Below are positions 8,083-14,804 of a stretch of 28,580 nucleotides of DNA, piece after piece. The notes under the pieces are model-generated. The model was not told the origin of the DNA, searched no databases, and saw only the letters and a list, made by a program, of their open reading frames with translations. How positions within the stretch are numbered: position 1 is the stretch's first letter; each line of letters starts with the position of its first letter. The stretch spans positions 1 to 28,580 of the forward strand of contig CAJTVD010000053.1 of assembly GCA_910579495.1 (NCBI GenBank), given 5' to 3'. The position numbers and the translations under genes are program-made. The stretch comes from an uncultured Lachnospiraceae bacterium (GTDB lineage Bacteria; Bacillota; Clostridia; Lachnospirales; Lachnospiraceae).

Positions 8083-8559
8083 ATGAGTACATTTGCAATC
8101 GTTTCACTCATCATTCTGGCAGTTTTGGCCATTGCCCTGGTAGTACTGTTTTTCCTAGGGAGAAAAGCGCAGAAGCGCCAGGAAGAGCAGCAAGCGCAGA
8201 TTGAGGCCATGAAACAGACTGTTTCCATGCTGGTGATTGACAAAAAAAGAATGAAAATAAAAGAATCGGGGCTTCCCCAGATGGTCATCAACCAGACCCC
8301 CAAGCTTCTGCGTAATTCCAAGCTCCCCATCGTAAAAGCCAAGATTGGCCCCCAGATCATGTCCCTTGTGTGCGAGGAAAAGATTTTTGACTCTGTCCCC
8401 GTGAAAAAGGAAGTGAAAGCGGTGCTCAGCGGCATTTACATCACAGACGTTAAGGGACTGCACGGCAAGCCCGTTATCGCCCCGCCCAAGAAGAAGGGCT
8501 TCTTCAAGCGGGCTATCGAAAAAGCCCAGGAAAAGGCAGGCGCAAAACCAATAAAATAA
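8083..8559 (+). CDS. Membrane-anchored protein of unknown function, 158 aa
   Basis: Residues 4-26 are one strongly hydrophobic segment (IVSLIILAVLAIALVVLFFL) followed by a basic, glutamine-rich coiled stretch, so the protein is probably N-terminally anchored with a cytoplasmic body. The body has an MKIKESGLPQMVINQTPKLL region and ends in a lysine-rich tail (KKKGFFKRAIEKAQEK). I recall similar proteins in Lachnospiraceae but know no function. GGGAGG lies 7 bases upstream of the ATG. It is the only gene on the plus strand between its neighbours, with its own promoter and terminator, so it is expressed alone. Confidence 0.8.
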   Translation: MSTFAIVSLIILAVLAIALVVLFFLGRKAQKRQEEQQAQIEAMKQTVSMLVIDKKRMKIKESGLPQMVINQTPKLLRNSKLPIVKAKIGPQIMSLVCEEKIFDSVPVKKEVKAVLSGIYITDVKGLHGKPVIAPPKKKGFFKRAIEKAQEKAGAKPIK

Positions 8560-8561
8560 TC

Positions 8562-8592
8562 CAGGCAGGGAAATTCTTCCCTGCCTGTTTTT
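8562..8592. terminator. Bidirectional terminator between convergent genes
   Basis: CAGGCAGGGAA and TTCCCTGCCTG form a perfect 11-bp stem with a 4-nt loop, followed by TTTTTA on the plus strand and by a T-rich stretch on the minus strand. It serves the 158-aa gene and the ispE-murI operon. Confidence 0.9.
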
Positions 8593-8633
8593 ATGGGGGC
8601 GGTGGAAATATGCCGCCAGGGCGGCCTGTCCCC

Positions 8634-9077
8634 CTACATCAGCCCGATGCCCTTTTCCCGTGGGCGCAGCTCCATTTCTATCCGGCAGTCCGCCAGGTAC
8701 TGGTAGTTGGCCTCCAGAATATAGTCCACCTGGACCCGGATCTGGTTCTCCTTCTCTTCCACTAAAATGGATTCCGTGTCAAGCCCTATAAGAATATTCC
8801 CATAAGGAGTCATATAGCTGGTAATATTTTTTTTGTTTTCCTCAAAGACCATATGCACATTAATCAGCCCCTTTTTCCGCACCTCAAAGGAAGTATCGCA
8901 GAACTTGATCAGGTTTTTGGTCACATCCGTAAAGCCCTCCATCATCTCTTCATAAATAACATAATGTTTATCATCCTTCCGATAATAATCCGCCGGGGTT
9001 ATGGTCTCCAGCTCCTGGGCGTCCTCGCTTTGTTCTATCTGAAGTCCCTTCAGCAAGAGAAATATCTCTTTCGTCAT
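8634..9077 (-). CDS. DUF1934 (YwiB-like) beta-barrel protein, 147 aa
   Basis: A small cytoplasmic protein of the DUF1934 family, known from Bacillus YwiB and predicted to be a lipocalin-like barrel of unknown function. The sequence shows alternating beta strands throughout: KHYVIYEE, INVHMVFEENKKNITSYMTPYG, IRVQVDYILEANYQYLADCRIEMEL. The pattern 'YxTPYGxxxIGxxT' is typical of the family. It starts 4 bases after the murI stop, and its AGGAG is inside the end of murI, so it is translationally coupled and last in the operon. Confidence 0.85.
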   Translation of the reverse strand: MTKEIFLLLKGLQIEQSEDAQELETITPADYYRKDDKHYVIYEEMMEGFTDVTKNLIKFCDTSFEVRKKGLINVHMVFEENKKNITSYMTPYGNILIGLDTESILVEEKENQIRVQVDYILEANYQYLADCRIEMELRPREKGIGLM

Positions 9078-9081
9078 TTTT

Positions 9082-9903
9082 TCAGTACTCCTCTATATGA
9101 ATCGTTTTTGCAGATAAAATCCCATACTTAATAATGGAATTGGCAAATCTCCTGAATTTTTCCGCTGCATCGCTGACATAAAAACGGTACTTCTCCTCCC
9201 CCAGCTTCCCCTGGGTGTCGTTTAGCATCCCCTCCTTTGCCAGAAGCTCCTGCAGCTCCCTGGCCGTCTCATAGGCCGGGTTTACCATGGAAACCCCCTC
9301 CCCCAAAAGCCGCCCTACGGTGGCGCGTATCAGCGGATAATGGGTGCAGCCCAATATTAACGTGTCAATGCCTGTATCAATCAGTTCCCCCAGATACCGC
9401 CTGGCAATATCCTCTGTGACCGGGTCCTGCCACAGCCCTTCCTCCACCAGGGGCACAAAGAGGGGGCATGCTTTGCCTATGACGGTAATGTTGGGATTGA
9501 TCTTTTCTATGTATTCGGTATAAATCCCGCTGCTGATGGTTCCCTCTGTGCCGATCACTCCCAGTTTCCCATTTACTGTAGCCTGCGCTGCCACCCTGGC
9601 CCCTGGCTTTACCACGCCGATAATGGGGATATCCACTTCCCGCTCTAATTCATCCAGGGCATAAGCGCTGGCAGTATTGCATGCCACCACAATAGCCTTC
9701 ACTTCCATGGCCTGCAGGAAACGCACGATCTGCCGGGAATACCTGGTAATGGTATCTTTTGACTTGCTGCCATAAGGAACCCTGGCGGTATCGCCAAAAT
9801 AAACAATTCTTTCATTGGGGATCTGACGCATGATTTCCCTCATCACCGTAAGCCCCCCTACCCCGGAATCAAAAACTCCCACAGGCGCATTCTTATTTAT
9901 CAT
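9082..9903 (-). CDS. murI: Glutamate racemase, 273 aa
   Basis: This enzyme interconverts L- and D-glutamate, supplying D-Glu for peptidoglycan stem peptides in the cytosol. Both catalytic cysteines are present: Cys75 in VACNTAS and Cys185 in LGCTHYP. The N-terminal VFDSGVGGLTV and the substrate-binding FGDTARVPYG are also intact. Length and motifs are those of a complete, active enzyme. AAGGGATTGGGAT precedes the ATG. It follows the 82-aa gene by 35 bases and is coupled to DUF1934 downstream. Confidence 0.97.
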   Translation of the reverse strand: MINKNAPVGVFDSGVGGLTVMREIMRQIPNERIVYFGDTARVPYGSKSKDTITRYSRQIVRFLQAMEVKAIVVACNTASAYALDELEREVDIPIIGVVKPGARVAAQATVNGKLGVIGTEGTISSGIYTEYIEKINPNITVIGKACPLFVPLVEEGLWQDPVTEDIARRYLGELIDTGIDTLILGCTHYPLIRATVGRLLGEGVSMVNPAYETARELQELLAKEGMLNDTQGKLGEEKYRFYVSDAAEKFRRFANSIIKYGILSAKTIHIEEY

Positions 9904-9938
9904 ATCCCAATCCCTTTTCCCAACCTCTCAAAAATTCA

Positions 9939-10187
9939 TTATTTATCATCCAAACGCAGATCCTTATCCGGTGCCAGTAAAGCCGCCAGGGCCGTTTCCC
10001 TTTCCGCGCCCTTACTTTCTTCAAATAAATATTCCGCAATGCGGCTTTTTATGCGGACATTCTCCATCTGCCCTGCCTGGGCCTCCTGGGCGTACATCCC
10101 CTCCGTAAGGCACAGCTCCGGGTACACAAACCCCCACCAGCCCAGGGTCCCCATCAATATCACAGCAGTTTCGAAAACCTTTCTCAT
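9939..10187 (-). CDS. Small membrane or secreted protein, 82 aa, unknown
   Basis: Not recognised. The N-terminus (residues 2-24, RKVFETAVILMGTLGWWGFVYPELCL) is a signal-like hydrophobic segment. It is followed by a glutamate/arginine-rich helical domain (MENVRIKSRIAEYLFEESKG ... DKDLRLDD) that would lie outside the membrane if the segment is a signal or anchor. I chose the ATG at 10187 because GGGAG is 5 bases upstream; the ATG at 10199 overlaps its own purine tract. It sits between gntR and murI in one operon, so it may have a wall-related role. That is position-based inference. Confidence 0.7.
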   Translation of the reverse strand: MRKVFETAVILMGTLGWWGFVYPELCLTEGMYAQEAQAGQMENVRIKSRIAEYLFEESKGAERETALAALLAPDKDLRLDDK

Positions 10188-10256
10188 CTTTACTCCCATC
10201 CTTCCATCCCTGCCTCTTTCCTTGAAACAGTATTTCCTGATAAGAGTTTTGCCTTT

Positions 10257-10955
10257 TTACGGGTGTTTATTCAGCCTGCTTTCATTTTCCAGGCGGATCT
10301 GCCTGATGATCGCCTTCTCCTGGTTATCAATATGCAGCCTTGCCGCCTCTGCCGCCCTGCGCTTATCCCCGGAAGCAATGCTCTGGTAAATTTCCCTGTG
10401 CTCCGCTATCAGGTTTTCATGCTGGTTCCCTTCCCTGATATAGACAAAGCGGTAACGGTACATCTGCTCTGAGAGATTATTCACAAGCTGTATCAGCCGC
10501 TGATTGCCAGTGGCTTCCACAATAATATCATGAAGCGCCACATCCGCCTTTGCAATCACCGTGGCATCCTTTCCCTCCGCCGCCTGCTCAAAGGCACGGC
10601 AGGCCTCTAAAAGCGCTTCCATGCTTTCCCTGGTGATGCGGTCACAGGCAAGCTCCACACTGAGGGCATCTAAGGCACGCCGCACCTCCAGCACATCCTT
10701 TAAGCTCTTTTCCGTGATCCTTGCCACCTCCGCCCCCCGCCTCGGGATCATGATGACCAGCCCTTCCAGCTCCAGCTTCCGGATCGCCTCCCTGATGGGC
10801 GTCCTGCTGACCCCCAGCCGGTTGGCAAGATGTACTTCCATCAGGCGCTCCCCTGGCCTAAGCTGGCCGGTGAGGATCGCCTTTCGCAGGGTATTGAAAA
10901 CCACATCCCGCAGAGGTAAAAATTCATCCATTTCTACCTGCAACTGTCCCTCCAT
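10257..10955 (-). CDS. GntR-family (FadR/FCD) transcriptional regulator, 232 aa
   Basis: A ligand-responsive DNA-binding regulator. Residues 12-75 form the winged helix (LRDVVFNTLRKAILTGQLRPGERL, then VSRTPIREAIRKLELEGLV). The C-terminal FCD domain (about 85-225) keeps the metal/ligand histidines (ALHDIIV, AEHREIY, ARLHIDN) that bind carboxylates in this subfamily. The ATG at 10955 is 8 bases from GGGAGG; a GTG at 10961 is too close. It overlaps the end of ispE by 32 bases. GTATAC-type palindromes upstream of ispE are candidate operators, so autoregulation of the operon is likely. The ligand cannot be read from the sequence. Confidence 0.92.
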   Translation of the reverse strand: MEGQLQVEMDEFLPLRDVVFNTLRKAILTGQLRPGERLMEVHLANRLGVSRTPIREAIRKLELEGLVIMIPRRGAEVARITEKSLKDVLEVRRALDALSVELACDRITRESMEALLEACRAFEQAAEGKDATVIAKADVALHDIIVEATGNQRLIQLVNNLSEQMYRYRFVYIREGNQHENLIAEHREIYQSIASGDKRRAAEAARLHIDNQEKAIIRQIRLENESRLNKHP

Positions 10956-11835
10956 TCCCACTGCCTCCCTTCCGGTGATGAAATCCTGTCACAAAAACCT
11001 GCCCTGCAAGGCCGGCTTCCTTTATGGCACAGGCCGCCCTGCGGGCAGTGGCTTCCTCTTTAAAAATGCCAAATACCGTAGGCCCGCTGCCGCTCATAAG
11101 GGCATTTTCCGCCCCCTCCCTGGCCATGGTATTTTTGATTTCCTGGATTACCGGATGTGCCGGGATGGTAACCGTCTCCAGCACATTCCCCATAGTTTCC
11201 GTAATCCCCCCCAGGCTGCCTTCCCTGATGGCCTCTTCCATCTTATCAATATCCGGATGCCGGGTAGCCGGGCCAAGCTGCAGGTTCCCGTAAACAAACT
11301 TCGTGGAGACGCCAATATCCGGCTTGGCCAGCACCAAAATACAATGGGGCGGCTGGGGCAGGGGCGTGAGGATCTCCCCAATGCCCTCCGAAAGGGCTGT
11401 GCCGCCCATAATGCAGTAAGGGACGTCCGCACCAAGGCTTACCCCCAGCTTCTGCATCTCCTCCAGGCGCATCCCCAGCCCAAACAGTTCATTCATTCCA
11501 TGAAATACCGCTGCGGCGTCTGTGCTCCCCCCCGCCATGCCCGCCGCAATGGGTATCCTCTTTTCCAGGGTAATTTCCACCCCTTCCCCTATACCGTATT
11601 CCTTCCTTAACAGCTCCGCCGCTTTATAAACCAGATTCTCCCCCCCGCCGGGAACCTCCCTGCTGTCAACGGACAAAAAAATCCCCGGGGCGGCGCACTT
11701 TTTCAATGTAAGCAAATCGTAAATGCCCACCGTCTGCATGATCATTTTCACTTCATGGTATCCGTCCGGGCGTTTCCTGATTACATCCAGCCCCAGATTA
11801 ATCTTGGCGTAGGCTTTTCTCTCTATGCAGTCCAT
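10924..11835 (-). CDS. ispE: 4-diphosphocytidyl-2-C-methyl-D-erythritol kinase, 303 aa
   Basis: A GHMP kinase of the non-mevalonate isoprenoid pathway; it phosphorylates the 2-hydroxyl of CDP-methylerythritol using ATP. The N-terminal AYAKINLGLDV with RPDGYHEV, the ATP-binding PIAAGMAGGSTDAAAV (residues about 92-107) and the C-terminal ALMSGSGPTVFGIF are all in place. Length is normal for the family. AGGAGGAGAG lies 8 bases upstream of the ATG. It is first in an operon with gntR, an 82-aa gene, murI and DUF1934. Its approximately 150-base leader holds a conspicuous hairpin whose loop can pair with the ribosome binding site. Confidence 0.96.
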   Translation of the reverse strand: MDCIERKAYAKINLGLDVIRKRPDGYHEVKMIMQTVGIYDLLTLKKCAAPGIFLSVDSREVPGGGENLVYKAAELLRKEYGIGEGVEITLEKRIPIAAGMAGGSTDAAAVFHGMNELFGLGMRLEEMQKLGVSLGADVPYCIMGGTALSEGIGEILTPLPQPPHCILVLAKPDIGVSTKFVYGNLQLGPATRHPDIDKMEEAIREGSLGGITETMGNVLETVTIPAHPVIQEIKNTMAREGAENALMSGSGPTVFGIFKEEATARRAACAIKEAGLAGQVFVTGFHHRKGGSGNGGTVAGRNG

Positions 11836-11849
11836 TTTTCGTCTCTCCT

Positions 11850-11961
11850 CCTGTATCTGGCAGTATGAAATCTGATAGAACTTTTGTTTAGATCTTGTCT
11901 TGGAACTTGGTAATTTGCTCTTTATGGCGTTTCCATCAATGATACAGGCTGGATGGAAACG
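11850..11961 (-). promoter_or_regulatory. Leader RNA hairpin with loop complementary to the ispE Shine-Dalgarno
   Basis: CGTTTCCATC (11928-11937) and GATGGAAACG (11952-11961) form a perfect 10-bp stem with a 14-nt loop. The loop, read on the minus strand, contains CCTGTATC. This is exactly complementary to GATACAGG (11850-11857), whose final GG belongs to the ispE ribosome binding site. Pairing would make a pseudoknot that hides the Shine-Dalgarno. It matches no riboswitch class I can name. Confidence 0.4.
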
Positions 11962-11981
11962 GAAAATTTATTTATCCCTAC

Positions 11982-12023
11982 ATGTATACATTATACATAA
12001 TATTGTATTTAATTATATACAAT
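11982..12023 (-). promoter_or_regulatory. Operator-like palindromes and -10 box upstream of ispE
   Basis: ATGTATACAT (11982-11991) is a perfect palindrome with the GT-N2-AC core typical of FCD-type GntR operators. ATTGTAT and ATACAAT (12002-12008 and 12017-12023) form a second 7-bp inverted repeat. A TATAAT -10 box on the minus strand (11990-11995) overlaps the first palindrome. I could not place a good -35. The layout suits repression by the GntR protein of this operon. The rest of 11836-12151 holds the ispE leader and the HK1 terminator, and no gene. Confidence 0.5.
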
Positions 12024-12088
12024 CCTCCTTTACCCGTCAAGCCATATTCCCCGGTTAACATATCCCAGACGCAAAACGGGGATATGAA

Positions 12089-12126
12089 ACGGGCGCAAAA
12101 AGCCGCCACGGCTTTTCGCGCCCCGT
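12089..12126 (-). terminator. Terminator-like stem after the first histidine kinase
   Basis: A GC-rich stem of about 17 bp with one or two interruptions (ACGGG-CGC-AAAAAGCCG against CGGCTTTT-CGCG-CCCCGT) has a 3-nt loop. On the minus strand it is followed by only three Ts. Position, just past the kinase stop, supports the call. Confidence 0.6.
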
Positions 12127-12151
12127 CCTTTTGGCGGCCTGCAAATTCCCC

Positions 12152-14737
12152 TTATTTTATATATTTTTTTAATTTGCCCACCACCGCCTGGACATCAATG
12201 GGTTTTGCCAAATGGTCATCCATGCCGCACCCTAAACACCTCTGGATATCTTCCGAAAAGGCATCGGCAGTCATTGCAATGATAGGAATGCCTGCGTCCT
12301 CCCGTTCCAGCCCACGGATGGCCCTGGTAGCTTCGTAACCGTCCATTACAGGCATCCGCACGTCCATAAGGATGGCGTCATAGTACCCAACAGGGGCTTC
12401 CCGGAATTTTGTAACGCATATCTGCCCGTTTTCAACCCAGTCTATTTCCATTCCCAATACGGAAAGCAGCTCACTTGCAACTTCCCAGTTAAGCTCGTTA
12501 TCCTCCGCCAGCAAAATGTGCCGCCCGCTAAGGGAGGAATCTACCGCCATTTCCCCATCGGCAGTTTTTTCAACGGCAGGACAGGCAAATGCTTTCAGGG
12601 CGTCAAACAAAGTGGACTTGAACAGGGGCTTGGGAATGAACCCGGAAATCCCTGCGGCCCTGGCTTCCTCTTCCACCCCGCCCCAGTCACAGGCTGCGAG
12701 CAGCAAAGCCATATCCTCTTCCCCATTTTGCTGCCGGATTTCCCGGGCCGCTTCGATCCCGCCCATGTCCAGCAGCTTCCAGCCCAACAAAACGATTTGG
12801 TAGCCGTCCTTCTTCTGGCGGCGCCCGGCAATCAGTTCCATTGCCTCTTTTGCGCTCAGGCACCATTGGGAACGGGCACCCAATTCCTCTAAAGAATGGG
12901 CCACATCAATACATAACCGCTCATCCCCGTCAACCACCAGTATATTCCAGCCCGGAAGCGCCATGTCCACTTCCCGTCCTGCTGCCTTTGCAAGGTCAAG
13001 GACAACATGGAACTGGCTGCCCTTGTTCTGCTCACTGCTGACAGAAATGGTGCCGCCCATGGCATCTACAATGTACTTGGTAATTGCCATCCCCAACCCG
13101 GAACCCTCTGTTTTCTGCACACGGGTATTGTCTTCCCTGCTGAAGGATTCAAATATTACTTTCTGGTACTCCTTGGACATGCCAATGCCTGTATCGCACA
13201 CCAGGAAATGGGTGCGGACGCAGCCGGTATCCTCCGGCAAGGCTTCCTGGTACACAGACACCTGGACAAGGCCCTTTTCCGGCGTAAATTTCACGGCGTT
13301 CCCCAGCAGGTTGATCAGTACCTGATTCAGCCGTACACTGTCACAGCATACATCCTCCGCAAGAATTCCGTAAGCATCTGCGTTGAACTGTTGGTTTTTT
13401 AACTTTATCTGGGGCAGGATGATATTGGCAATGCCCTCCATCACCTCCCGCAGCCACATCTGCTCCACATTCAGCGTCATTTTACCGCTTTCAATCTTTG
13501 ATATATCCAATACATCATTGATAAGCCCCAGCAAATGCTTACTGGAAAGGGCAATTTTCCGCAGATATTCCTGGACCTGCTCCGGATTATGCGTCCTGGC
13601 TGTAGCCAAGGAGGTCATACCGATTATGGCGTTCATCGGGGTGCGTATATCATGGCTCATACTGGAGAGGAATTCCTGTTTTGCCGCATTGGCCTGCTCC
13701 GCTTCCTTTTGCGCCTTTTCAGCAGCCTTCCGCGCCCCGTCCATCTCTGTGTTCATACGCTTTAATTGGGACACCTGTTTCCGGAATACCCCAAAATACT
13801 GAAAAAATATACAAAGGAGCATAGCCATTACTACAAATAATGATACATATACAATGGTGAGCCAATGGCTGCCCATTCCTGATATTGCCTGGTCCAGCCC
13901 GCCAAAGGGAAGGACCGTCACCAGATACCAGTCGCAGTAAGGCAGGTTGGTGCAATACAGGTGGCGGCGCGACTGGCCGCTTTTCAGAATAACGGAGTAA
14001 TCTTCATTGGCATCCATCGCCGCCGTCATCTGTTTAATGTAGGTATCCGCTTCCTCATTCTGCCCGTCAAAGATCTTGTACAGCCGGTCAAAGTAATTCT
14101 CGCCCTTCCCTCCCTGGTCCCGGACAACATAACTGCCGTCCTTACGTATCACATAGGAATAGACCAGCGAGGTGTCCGACTCAAGAAAAAGGACCTGCCC
14201 CATATATTTGGAAGAAAGCCCTACCACCATAGCAAGGCTGGCGCTTCCATCGGACATAGGGTATTCACAGGGAACCCCAAACAAAATCACCCCGTTCCCA
14301 CTGCTGTCTGTTGCGAAGGCAGCTTTATGCTCCCCGTTTTTCAGGCTCTCCAGGAACGCTTCCGGGTGATCGAATTCCACGCGGTCCCCGTAAATCATTT
14401 CAATTCTGCCATCGGCCGAATACAGGGCGGCGCACAAAAACTGCCTGGCCCTGGCGCCATATTCAATCTCATCCTTGGAGCCGTAACCGGAACTTCCTTC
14501 CCCTTCCGCAATATGCGCTATGGATTCTGCCATCGTCAGGCGCAGGTCAATAATCGTTTCAAAATGTAACGATACCTGCTTGTTCATTTCAGACATATAA
14601 GCAGTGCCTATATTCTCTATGGTGTTTTCACACATATTGTTTATGGATATCCCAAGGAAGGAAAACACAAAAATATTCAGGCAAATGATCACTGCTATGC
14701 TGACTTTTAAAGAACGGGGCAAAGCCATGTCTTTCAT
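12152..14737 (-). CDS. Membrane hybrid histidine kinase with pseudo-receiver and receiver, 861 aa
   Basis: A sensor kinase with two membrane segments (about residues 9-30 and 288-312) enclosing an extracytoplasmic region of about 255 residues that looks Cache-like. A coiled linker leads to HisKA (SMSHDIRTPMNAIIG, phospho-His about 360), then HATPase_c (VCDTGIGM, GSGLGMAITKYIV). A first receiver-like domain begins near residue 597 (ILVVDGDE), but the phosphoacceptor position reads LLGWKLLDMGG, so Asp is replaced by Gly. The second receiver (from about 743, LLAEDNE) is intact: Asp near 789 in LMDVRMPVMDG and Lys in LAKPID. No separate output protein is adjacent. The ATG at 14737 is chosen over a TTG at 14746 because AGGAG is 10 bases upstream. 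It follows the second kinase by 67 bases. Confidence 0.92.
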   Translation of the reverse strand: MKDMALPRSLKVSIAVIICLNIFVFSFLGISINNMCENTIENIGTAYMSEMNKQVSLHFETIIDLRLTMAESIAHIAEGEGSSGYGSKDEIEYGARARQFLCAALYSADGRIEMIYGDRVEFDHPEAFLESLKNGEHKAAFATDSSGNGVILFGVPCEYPMSDGSASLAMVVGLSSKYMGQVLFLESDTSLVYSYVIRKDGSYVVRDQGGKGENYFDRLYKIFDGQNEEADTYIKQMTAAMDANEDYSVILKSGQSRRHLYCTNLPYCDWYLVTVLPFGGLDQAISGMGSHWLTIVYVSLFVVMAMLLCIFFQYFGVFRKQVSQLKRMNTEMDGARKAAEKAQKEAEQANAAKQEFLSSMSHDIRTPMNAIIGMTSLATARTHNPEQVQEYLRKIALSSKHLLGLINDVLDISKIESGKMTLNVEQMWLREVMEGIANIILPQIKLKNQQFNADAYGILAEDVCCDSVRLNQVLINLLGNAVKFTPEKGLVQVSVYQEALPEDTGCVRTHFLVCDTGIGMSKEYQKVIFESFSREDNTRVQKTEGSGLGMAITKYIVDAMGGTISVSSEQNKGSQFHVVLDLAKAAGREVDMALPGWNILVVDGDERLCIDVAHSLEELGARSQWCLSAKEAMELIAGRRQKKDGYQIVLLGWKLLDMGGIEAAREIRQQNGEEDMALLLAACDWGGVEEEARAAGISGFIPKPLFKSTLFDALKAFACPAVEKTADGEMAVDSSLSGRHILLAEDNELNWEVASELLSVLGMEIDWVENGQICVTKFREAPVGYYDAILMDVRMPVMDGYEATRAIRGLEREDAGIPIIAMTADAFSEDIQRCLGCGMDDHLAKPIDVQAVVGKLKKYIK

Positions 14738-14804
14738 ACCTTTCAATCTCCTAAGTTTTTATCATTTATATGTTCCGTCCGCCATTTATTTCATGTTCCC
14801 GCCA

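Noticed and set aside
10561..11610. Plus-strand open frame of 349 codons
   Set aside because: Antisense to gntR and ispE, both certain; the long frame is a by-product of GC-rich codon bias.
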